From positions 1 through 64,000 of the forward strand of contig CBFCZK010000013.1 in assembly GCA_965602805.1 (NCBI GenBank): 64,000 bases of DNA, read 5' to 3'. The translations under genes were made by a program, and so were the position numbers. Below are positions 19,401-26,093 of this stretch, piece by piece. Numbering within the stretch: position 1 is the stretch's first letter; the number at the start of each line of letters is the position of its first letter. This DNA is from Thiomicrorhabdus sp965602805 (GTDB taxonomy: Bacteria; Pseudomonadota; Gammaproteobacteria; Thiomicrospirales; Thiomicrospiraceae). The notes below the pieces were generated by a model. It worked only from the letters and a program-made list of their open reading frames with translations, was not told the DNA's origin and ran no database searches.

Positions 19401-19704
19401 GACGGGCTACTCCTCTTTGGGATACCTCAAAAGCCTACCCGCTTCTTATTTAAAAATAGATCAATCTTTTGTGCGCGATATGCTCGAAGATGCAGGAGAT
19501 TTAGCAATCCTTAAAGCGGTGATTGGCCTTGCCGAAGCGTTTGGTATGCAAACCATCGCTGAAGGCGTAGAAACAGATGAACACAGCCGACAATTGATTG
19601 CATTAGGCTCATTTATTGGACAAGGCTACGGCATTGCCAGACCTATGCCTGCAGAATCTGTCAAAAACTGGTTAACAGAGAAAGGTTATGATACCTCTGC
19701 GTAA
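16405..19704 (+). CDS. Multi-PAS GGDEF-EAL c-di-GMP protein
   Basis: A 1099-residue cytoplasmic sensor with no clear membrane segment. Five PAS-like modules follow one another (about 20-140, 160-285, 290-405, 415-535, 540-655). The first, second and fourth look like PAS_3 folds with IHPEDK-, LHPEDI- and IHPDHR-type turns, and the fifth has a PAS/PAC signature. A GGDEF domain follows with RLGGDEF (746-750) and an I-site RESD at 737-740. The EAL domain has EALIRW (from 875) and DDFGTGYSS (996-1004). Both catalytic halves look intact, so it could make or degrade c-di-GMP. Input signal unknown. It is monocistronic. Confidence 0.92.
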   Translation: MSDTNPLQAELYKLTESKQDLFDRFQESVFDAIWYWNLEQPEQRWMSPKFWETLGYDANEKNHGIEDWLDAIHPEDKPLIRACMDKQKSEPNHSFDQVVRYLHKDKSTVYIRCRGFSICNEQGRPTRLLGIHTNLTNYMVQKNSLTTENLIIKERLNYALEGSQDGVWDWNLETNAVFYSPRWKAILGFEDSELENAFASWEALLHPEDIATTKQYVQAYIESDAISFETRFRMRHKAGHYIPILSRAKKVQIPSKNGEKPAVHLIGTHVDLTDIVAIQDRLNQQIRLTESYINTSSTIMLALDNDANITMLNKKGSEILGVSQDSVIGKPWFEQDFFPKELREQFKTGHIAFREEGLDLSQPVDHALITSTGEKRIFTWSDTHLRNESGEIIGSISSGIDITERTKVQQKLIASENLLKQAQKLAKIGHYTLDLTRDSWSCSEEIDLIFGIDCHTPKTIQTWSEIIHPDHRQEMQDYLQYEVIAQKKRFDKQYRIINKITQETLWVHGKGDLQFDGNNLPTEMFGTIQDISQQKTTEEQLSLASNVYKNANEGIMVTDNRGVIVDVNQAFTNITDYSKADVLGKNPKILNSGLNDAEFYQTMWQSIHETGKWAGEIWNRKKSGEFYPEFITISTIKNDQNEVQNYLALFSDISIQKNHENKLHRMAHYDALTGLPNRELFRDRLDQAISRSNRDNSIVSLAFLDLDGFKTINDTHGHETGDQLLKIIGSRYSKQARESDTIARLGGDEFVILLNNIDSIEHSLSIYDRFLEDTREPIVINGHKLTVSCSIGITYYPQSSPIDSDQLIRQADHSMYQAKLLGKNCYHIFDNEKDQVARALHKKLGTIAHAIQNEEFVLYYQPKVNMITGQPLGLEALIRWQHPEEGLLLPGAFLPAIEKHSLSINLDKWVIEAAFKQAALWAQQNILLSISVNLGGQILQNYKLIEFLESMFKKYPQVSAQQIQLEVLETSALEDMEHASSLMRHSEALGVKVAIDDFGTGYSSLGYLKSLPASYLKIDQSFVRDMLEDAGDLAILKAVIGLAEAFGMQTIAEGVETDEHSRQLIALGSFIGQGYGIARPMPAESVKNWLTEKGYDTSA

Positions 19705-19832
19705 CTCGGGGACAAGGTAAATTGAAGTAAACCCTAGCGGATTTAAACAGCCCTCCTCAGACTCGGCTGATTGACCAATCTCTCACGCTTATGGTAAAGA
19801 TTAGCCTTTTAGCTCACGGCCCACTCTCTCAC

Positions 19833-19861
19833 TTGACACGCCATAATAAAACTAATAACAA
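19833..19861 (+). promoter_or_regulatory. Candidate sigma70 promoter for protease gene
   Basis: A perfect TTGACA (19833-19838), a 17-base spacer, and TAACAA (19856-19861) as a weak -10. It lies about 100 bp upstream of the ATG of the Clp/FtsH hybrid gene. The -10 match is poor, so this is tentative. Confidence 0.4.
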
Positions 19862-19962
19862 GATAAGAAAAATATTATACCCAGTCAGTATTTAGTCATA
19901 TATCCATAATTATCTTGGGTTATTATTACTTTCCAAATCCATTCGGTAGTCGAAAGTCATTT

Positions 19963-22725
19963 ATGAGAAACCTGTTACTTGGGGCAAAGTATTTTGCTCA
20001 ACAATCCCACAGCGAACAAATCAGCACAGAACATTTAGAAGCCTCTTTAGCCTGCCTTCAAGCCGTTGATCGAAAAGGCTATGATCTGCTATTGGAAGTC
20101 CTGCAAATAAAGGAAGTCGAATCCAAAAGTACAGAGCTCACTCCAGAGATTTTAACTAAGATTGCGGATGCCCCCAGAGTCCCCTACTCAACCAAAGTGA
20201 CCGGTATTATTCAGCTATTAAAGATGGATGATTATGACCTAAGTTCGCAAATCACCGAACCGTTTGTCGATGTGGTTGCGGCTAAAGGGGCTTACCACCA
20301 AGTCATGGCGGAAGTCGCGGAAGTTAAAGCGCTGTTAAGTAGCCAAGTATTTGATCAAGAGCATGCGATTGAAGTGGTGAGCGATGCCGTCATGCAGATG
20401 GCTTGGGCAGATAAAGCCAATAAACCGCGTGCCATCTTCTTTTTCTTAGGGCCACCTGCCACCGGAAAAACCTATTTATCCGAATTACTCGGTAAGGGCT
20501 TACAGGGTTACAGCTTTAAAAGCTTTGATATGACGCAGTATGTCTCCGAGCAAGAGGGTTTTGGCCTGACAGGACTGCGCAAAGGCTTTAGTGATGCCGC
20601 CCCCGGTCAACTGACCGAGTTTGTTAAAAACAATCCTAAGTCTATTATTGTATTTGACGAGATAGAAAAATCTCATACGCGTGTCCAAACCGCACTTTTA
20701 AGAATGCTCTCTTCGGGCTGGGTGCAAGATGAATTCCTTATGGAAGATATCGATTGCCGTGAGACGATTATTGTCTTTACCTCAAACTTAGGCAGCGAGC
20801 TTTATAGCAATCGTACCTTCCTAGAGCAAGTCGCGAAAGCGCCACATCAAGCAAGAGATTCCATTCTCGATGTCATTCGTACCGAGAAGAAGATCGAAAA
20901 AGGTCATTCCGTTTCAGCCATTCCACCAGAGATGATTTCACGTTTATCGCAAGGTGGCGTGGTGCTGTTTAGCAAACTGACTTTAACGGGCCTGTCACGC
21001 ATTGCTTTAAATCAATTAACCGCTGAGCGCAAAGCGTTTGAAAAACGTTTGGGCATTCAAGTCAACTTAAGCAATATCGATGAGTTGGTTAAACTACTCG
21101 TTTTAAGTTTTGCACCGCAGTTTGATACTCGTGCGATGAAATCTCGCTTAGTGGATTATGTGTTTGATCCCGTGACTGATTATCTACAAGCTAATTTAGG
21201 CGTCGAAATTGAGTCTATGCAGATTACCCTGTCAGACCAAGTCTTGAACTTTCTAGCCGAGGAAGATTTAGAACTTTTAACCCAACAAATGACTATTAAA
21301 CACCAGCGCGCTTTTTTTGAGATTAATGTTTCTCAAAATGGCTTAGAGGTGTTGTTAGACCTAGACAATCTGCGCATTGAGAAGCTGTCTCGCGGTGCTG
21401 ATTTTAAAGATTCATCGGGTATTGTCGTTGATCTTCCTGAAGTCTCTTTTGCGGACATTGCAGGTCACGACAAGATTAAAATGCGCTTACTTGAAGTAGT
21501 CAATCTGGTTAAGAACGCTCAGCAATTAAAAGATTTAGGCGAGCAGCCACCTAAAGGCATGTTGTTGTATGGCGTACCAGGAACCGGTAAAACCTTACTC
21601 GCTAAAGCCTTTGCGCATGAAGCACAACTGCCTTTCTTAGCGTGTTCTGGTAACGACCTGTTAGATGAAGGGTTTATCCGCAAGTTATTTGCCCGTGCCC
21701 GTGAATACGCGCCCGCGCTGATTTTTATTGATGAAATTGATGCCGTACCAAAACGTGGCTCGGGCGGTGCTTATGCCGATGCCTTAGTGAATCGCCTACT
21801 GGTTGAAATTGATGGTTTTAGTTCGGGTCAAAGTGATCTGTTTATTATTGCGGCAACCAATCGAAAAGAGAATATCGATGGGGCAATCTTAAGATCAGGG
21901 CGTATTGATTTACACTTTGAAGTACCGCAATTGGATAAGGGTGCGCGTCGTTGGTTTATTGAACAAATGTTGAAAAAACCGATATTTGATAACGCCATTG
22001 ATGTAACTGTTTTAGTCACCTTAACCGCCGGGCTAAGTGGTGCTGACCTGCAAAAAATCAGTCGTGAATCTATTATTTATGCCCTACGCGAATCCATCGA
22101 ATGCATTTCTGAAGCGACCTTAATTGACCAGGTCAACACCCTAAAATACGGTCATGAATTAGTGCTTGAAGATAATGAAATTCGTATGCAAGAGACCGCT
22201 TATCACGAAGCAGGTCATGCTGTGGTTTCTAAATTGATGCTACCCGAACGTAAGATTGAACAGATTACCGTGGTGGCGCGCTCAAACTTCTTAGGCATGG
22301 TCTCTTATGATTCTGAACAACAACATGATTATCACCAAGACTTTCTATTTGGCTTAACTTGCGTGGCTTTAGCTGGACGAGTAGCACAGAAGAAACAGTT
22401 TGGAGATAAAGGCATAGACAGTGGCGCTTCTGGAGATTTAAACCAAGCGATGCATTATGCATGGTTGGCGATTGGTAAATGGGGCATGGATTCAACATTA
22501 GAAAACATTAATGTTGAAAAATTGCAGGAACTCAGCCAGCAAGCCTATTTTCAAAAAGAGATTGAAGCCAGCATTCAAGCATGGATGGCTAAAGCGACGC
22601 TAAAAACAGAAGAGTTGGTGAATCAACATTGGCAAGCACTGGAACAAGTTGCCTTGTCAGTGTTAGAAAATGAAGTCTTAGATGAAGTCGAGTTATTAGA
22701 GATTATGCAGAAACACCAAGCTTAA
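19963..22725 (+). CDS. Soluble Clp/FtsH hybrid AAA+ zinc protease
   Basis: A 920-residue protein with two different AAA+ modules and a peptidase. Residues 1-about 60 resemble half a Clp_N domain (LLLGAKYFAQQSHSEQISTE). A Clp/ClpB-D2-like module has Walker A GPPATGKT (163-170), Walker B IIVFDEIE (228-235) and FTSNLGS. A second, FtsH-like module begins FADIAGHDKIK, with GVPGTGKT (537-544), LIFIDEID (586-593) and LRSGRID. The C-terminal M41 peptidase has HEAGH (748-752) and the third zinc ligand Asp825 in SGASGDL. FtsH normally has two N-terminal membrane helices. Here there are none. The aromatic pore loop of the FtsH module is deleted. An in-frame TTG at 19915 could extend the N-terminus by 16 residues. 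It is followed by a YbjN-like gene after 48 bp. Confidence 0.88.
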   Translation: MRNLLLGAKYFAQQSHSEQISTEHLEASLACLQAVDRKGYDLLLEVLQIKEVESKSTELTPEILTKIADAPRVPYSTKVTGIIQLLKMDDYDLSSQITEPFVDVVAAKGAYHQVMAEVAEVKALLSSQVFDQEHAIEVVSDAVMQMAWADKANKPRAIFFFLGPPATGKTYLSELLGKGLQGYSFKSFDMTQYVSEQEGFGLTGLRKGFSDAAPGQLTEFVKNNPKSIIVFDEIEKSHTRVQTALLRMLSSGWVQDEFLMEDIDCRETIIVFTSNLGSELYSNRTFLEQVAKAPHQARDSILDVIRTEKKIEKGHSVSAIPPEMISRLSQGGVVLFSKLTLTGLSRIALNQLTAERKAFEKRLGIQVNLSNIDELVKLLVLSFAPQFDTRAMKSRLVDYVFDPVTDYLQANLGVEIESMQITLSDQVLNFLAEEDLELLTQQMTIKHQRAFFEINVSQNGLEVLLDLDNLRIEKLSRGADFKDSSGIVVDLPEVSFADIAGHDKIKMRLLEVVNLVKNAQQLKDLGEQPPKGMLLYGVPGTGKTLLAKAFAHEAQLPFLACSGNDLLDEGFIRKLFARAREYAPALIFIDEIDAVPKRGSGGAYADALVNRLLVEIDGFSSGQSDLFIIAATNRKENIDGAILRSGRIDLHFEVPQLDKGARRWFIEQMLKKPIFDNAIDVTVLVTLTAGLSGADLQKISRESIIYALRESIECISEATLIDQVNTLKYGHELVLEDNEIRMQETAYHEAGHAVVSKLMLPERKIEQITVVARSNFLGMVSYDSEQQHDYHQDFLFGLTCVALAGRVAQKKQFGDKGIDSGASGDLNQAMHYAWLAIGKWGMDSTLENINVEKLQELSQQAYFQKEIEASIQAWMAKATLKTEELVNQHWQALEQVALSVLENEVLDEVELLEIMQKHQA

Positions 22726-22773
22726 TATTTTTTAAACAATAAAATTAGTTAATCAGTAAAGAGGAAGCAAAAA

Positions 22774-23274
22774 ATGGCGATTAAGATCACGCAAATCCAG
22801 GGTTATTTAGATGACATGGGCGTCAACTACGAAAATAGAGACGATGAGACACTGGTATTTCCGATGTCTGATGATGACAACAAGATTGTCATTATTGTTA
22901 AAGTTTTAGAGGACGGTGAATATCTACAGATGCGCACATTGAAGCATTTAGATGACCTGCTTGCCGAAGCGGCAGAAGATAAGCGCGTTGATTTATTAAA
23001 GTGGATGCTTGGAACTAACTACAAGCGTAAACTGGGTGCTTGGGAATATGATCCTGAAGACCATGACCATCATATTGCAGTCGGCCACTCTATTGAAGAT
23101 GGTGATTTAACTCTGAAGCAATTCATGCGTATGTTTAAAATTGTTGCCAACAGCTTGGATGACATTCCTGAAATGAAAGAAATCTTAGGTATATCAGACG
23201 GTATGTCAGCTAAAGAGAAGAAAAGACAAGAGCTGATGAAGCAGCTTCAAGATTTAGAAGAAGACGGCATTTAA
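22774..23274 (+). CDS. YbjN-fold protein (chaperone-like)
   Basis: A 166-residue acidic soluble protein. The core (about 5-130) has the layout of YbjN-family proteins: an N-terminal helix and strand (ITQIQGYLDDMGVNYE), a central LLKWMLGTNYKRKLGAWEYD and the closing helix of DLTLKQFMRMFKIVAN. The last 35 residues form a charged coiled-coil-like tail (KEKKRQELMKQLQDLEEDG). The fold resembles type III secretion chaperones. It is 48 bp after the protease gene with its own AGGAAG ribosome site, and a terminator follows. A role as adaptor or chaperone of the protease is inferred from position only. Confidence 0.75.
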   Translation: MAIKITQIQGYLDDMGVNYENRDDETLVFPMSDDDNKIVIIVKVLEDGEYLQMRTLKHLDDLLAEAAEDKRVDLLKWMLGTNYKRKLGAWEYDPEDHDHHIAVGHSIEDGDLTLKQFMRMFKIVANSLDDIPEMKEILGISDGMSAKEKKRQELMKQLQDLEEDGI

Positions 23275-23301
23275 TCTAACTTAAGTTTGATTAATGACAT
23301 T

Positions 23302-23329
23302 AGGCTAGAAGTAACTCTCTAGCCTTTTT
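23302..23329 (+). terminator. Rho-independent terminator after YbjN-like gene
   Basis: GGCTAGA pairs with TCTAGCC around an eight-base loop, followed by TTTTT. It separates the first two genes of the cluster from the last two. Confidence 0.85.
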
Positions 23330-23346
23330 CCGTTTGTCAGCCCCTT

Positions 23347-23375
23347 TTGCCAGCCCTCTTCCCCTCTCTTAAAAA
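23347..23375 (+). promoter_or_regulatory. Candidate sigma70 promoter
   Basis: TTGCCA (23347-23352), a 17-base spacer, TAAAAA (23370-23375). It lies between the terminator and the start at 23419, and fits a separate promoter for the second gene pair. Confidence 0.4.
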
Positions 23376-23418
23376 ACCTTACATGCCCCATTGATAAAGC
23401 ATGTACCTAGGAATAAAC

Positions 23419-24633
23419 ATGCCGTATTTAGATCAAATCAAACCTGTCATTGTCGACTTTTTAGTTGAGAACACCTCTTGGGCCTTTAATTCAAAAAATG
23501 CCAAACGACTCTCAATACTGAACAATGGTGACGATCAGCAGATTGTCTTTGAGGATAGCGAAGAATCGCTGACCATTACTTTTAGCCATCCGTCTACTGC
23601 AAAAGATTTTGGTCAAAAAATCACGGCCTATTATGAGGACAAAGATTTCAGTCTACCTAAGCCGCCTTATATCCTTACCGCGAATGAGTCCGATGGTTTA
23701 AGACTTAAACGCGTGATCACGGCTGAAAATGAATCGCAGCTAGAGCAATTAAAATCAAATTTCTCTGCCTTTATTACCGAGGGCTTGAATTTCTTAGAGA
23801 AGAGTATTCAAACCTTTGAAGGTATTCTCAATACCGCTGATACGTCCGAATCGACAGCCAGCACTCCAACGCCACGTTCAAGCACTGCCAAACCTAAACA
23901 AACCCCAGCGCCTAAAAAACCTAAAGCAAAAACAAAACCGACACCAGCAGGTCAAATCACCCCAGCTGCGGATGTGATTCGTAGTTATCTTGAAAGTCGT
24001 TCTTATAAATTTCGTGAGCGTACCCGAGCCAACAATCGACTGATTTTTGTATTAGGTTTCAGCACCGAAAAGTATGAGGATACAGATGGCGACAAATCCC
24101 TACAAATCATCGCTTCCGTTGAAGAAAACGGTGAATTAATCCGCTTTGAAACCCCACGTTTCTATGATATTTACAAAGGCATTGATGCCACCGATGAAGA
24201 TGCCATTTTCGTCATGTACCAAAAAGCGGCGAACCTAATAGCACATCTACAGTATGGTTATAAATTGGTTAAATTCTGGTTAGACCCTACCGATGGCGAA
24301 CTTAGAATGCGTTTAGATTTTCCGATTGAAAGTGGCGAACTACAACATTCACAACTAGACCGACACTTTAAAGGACTTGTGCAATTTGCAGATACCTTTG
24401 CAGAAAAATTTGAGCGTTATGTTTTAGGCGATGCGCCGGCACAACGTTTTCATGATGAAGTGATTAAAGTGGAGCGCAAAGAGAGCGCCGTTAAAAACAC
24501 CATTTCAGCGATGAACTTGGAAGAACGGTTGGCACAACTTACACCAGAACAGCTGGCCAAATGGAAAAAATCAAGCCAAGCACTTTTAGATGATATGAGC
24601 GATTCAAGTGACACAGAGTCAGGTGGCATTTAA
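23419..24633 (+). CDS. Two-module YbjN-like protein with Pro/Lys-rich linker
   Basis: A 404-residue soluble protein. An N-terminal domain (about 1-130) of unknown fold is joined by a Pro/Lys/Thr-rich linker (about 135-175, with repeated PKKPKAKTKPTP-like sequence) to a C-terminal YbjN-like domain (about 180-335). The latter includes VKFWLDPTDGELRMRLDFPI and HFKGLVQFADTFAE, close in layout to the preceding small YbjN gene. A helical tail ends the protein. The start at 23419 is preferred over ATG 23401 because AGGA lies seven bases upstream. Its stop codon directly abuts the next ATG. I recognise no enzyme motif. Confidence 0.72.
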   Translation: MPYLDQIKPVIVDFLVENTSWAFNSKNAKRLSILNNGDDQQIVFEDSEESLTITFSHPSTAKDFGQKITAYYEDKDFSLPKPPYILTANESDGLRLKRVITAENESQLEQLKSNFSAFITEGLNFLEKSIQTFEGILNTADTSESTASTPTPRSSTAKPKQTPAPKKPKAKTKPTPAGQITPAADVIRSYLESRSYKFRERTRANNRLIFVLGFSTEKYEDTDGDKSLQIIASVEENGELIRFETPRFYDIYKGIDATDEDAIFVMYQKAANLIAHLQYGYKLVKFWLDPTDGELRMRLDFPIESGELQHSQLDRHFKGLVQFADTFAEKFERYVLGDAPAQRFHDEVIKVERKESAVKNTISAMNLEERLAQLTPEQLAKWKKSSQALLDDMSDSSDTESGGI

Positions 24634-26007
24634 ATGAAGAAGTTATTAAGATTGATTACCGATTCGCATGTTTTTTTATTGGTTTTCTGGACAGTTATAG
24701 TCGGTATTGCAAGTCTGCTGATTTTTATGTGGTTAATGGATTCTGACAATATAATCTATCATCTCGGTGGATTTTCAGCGCCTTCACCTAGCGAGATGAG
24801 TCAAGAATCTTCTGGCTACTTTGGTGCTTTAGGCGGTTGGGCAATCGGTTTTGCAGGCGCTTTAGTGGCAATTCGCATTGCTGGCGTAGCCACCAGCATT
24901 CAGCAAAATGACTCTTTGCGTGCCCGTGAAGAGATTCTCGAAGCCGAAGTTAACTTAATATCAGGTTACAACTCTAGAATCATTATGGCTTTACTGGAAT
25001 CCAAAAGAGCCTGCGCTGCCGTATTGATTGATATCCAGAATCAAAAAGATCAATTTGTACGTGAACAACGTAAACGTAATGCCAACCCTATCTTTCATAA
25101 CAGCATTAAAGGTGGGCAAACGCTTTCTGCGGCCTCTAACGACGATGTTATCAAACCCTTAGAAAGCATCTCTGAATCGACTGAGAACCGTAGATATCTC
25201 ATTACCAAGCTGACGGATCTAGTCCGTGAAATCGAATGTGCGGTTCGCGATCCGGTTTTTATAAAAGCGGCACGCTCTATGGCTAAAACCGAGTCTAAAG
25301 TTCAATCATTGAATACCTTTTGTAGCCTGCTGGCGAACAGTTCTAAAAATCCAAAACCTTTTGCCGATATTATTGATTCCTATTCAAAAGTCATTTTAGA
25401 AGATGCAGCGTTCTTCGATTTTATTCAAACCTATGAGAACACGACGCACAACTTTGCAGCCGGCATAAATGATTTAAGAGCGGACTCTTTATATCAATCC
25501 TATACTAAAGATATTGAACAGCTGATTACCGAGATGAAAGGCACCGACAAAGACTCTTTAAACCCCTCTGAAGCGGCTTGGGTGTTACTCGGTATGTTAC
25601 TGCTACAAGAGTTTGGTAAAAAGCCAAATGAAGCGTTACGCTTTAACCAAGGCTTTTTATTCATAGGACTAATGCTCGGTTCTTTGCCAAATAACATCAG
25701 TGTCTATCAATATTTTGATCATAAGCTTGAAGACTCTTTAACAGATTACAGCAAACAGGCGATTCAAAAGCTTAAGAAGCAGATGAGAGTATTAGCAGAT
25801 AGCGTGTACTTTCCACATGGTAAAAACCAGCAGGATCAGCAAGGTGAAAGTGGATTGTTAAGAGAGATTAATGATGTACTCGTACACAGCATCAAAAAGA
25901 CACCAAGTTTGTTAATCATTAAAGCAGAAACCCGTGGCCTGAGTTTAACGGATGATAAAACGCAAAACACAGAGAATCGGAGTTCTAAAAATATCGATAA
26001 GATTTAA
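24634..26007 (+). CDS. Two-TM membrane protein of unknown function
   Basis: A 457-residue protein. The first membrane helix is at about 12-34 (VFLLVFWTVIVGIASLLIFM) and the second at about 65-85 (GALGGWAIGFAGALVAIRIA). A long, mostly helical cytoplasmic region follows with coiled-coil-like stretches. A hydrophobic segment near 310-350 (AAWVLLGMLLLQEFG and LFIGLMLGSLP) may be buried or amphipathic. The start codon follows the previous stop with no gap, which points to translational coupling. I do not recognise the family. Position suggests that it is the membrane partner of the preceding cytoplasmic genes. Confidence 0.7.
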   Translation: MKKLLRLITDSHVFLLVFWTVIVGIASLLIFMWLMDSDNIIYHLGGFSAPSPSEMSQESSGYFGALGGWAIGFAGALVAIRIAGVATSIQQNDSLRAREEILEAEVNLISGYNSRIIMALLESKRACAAVLIDIQNQKDQFVREQRKRNANPIFHNSIKGGQTLSAASNDDVIKPLESISESTENRRYLITKLTDLVREIECAVRDPVFIKAARSMAKTESKVQSLNTFCSLLANSSKNPKPFADIIDSYSKVILEDAAFFDFIQTYENTTHNFAAGINDLRADSLYQSYTKDIEQLITEMKGTDKDSLNPSEAAWVLLGMLLLQEFGKKPNEALRFNQGFLFIGLMLGSLPNNISVYQYFDHKLEDSLTDYSKQAIQKLKKQMRVLADSVYFPHGKNQQDQQGESGLLREINDVLVHSIKKTPSLLIIKAETRGLSLTDDKTQNTENRSSKNIDKI

Positions 26008-26022
26008 GGTTTAATTTAAAGC

Positions 26023-26074
26023 GACCCTGCGCTCACATGATTTTATAAAGCCGCAGGACATGCCAGGCCTGGTC
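26023..26074 (-). repeat. 52-bp bipartite interspersed repeat, copy 2
   Basis: Read on the minus strand this has the same 25-bp left arm and 16-bp right arm as 5249-5300, with a different 11-bp centre. It lies at the 3' end of the two-TM gene, facing the convergent TlpA-fusion gene. Confidence 0.85.
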
Positions 26075-26093
26075 ACTTTAAAAACCAACCCCT

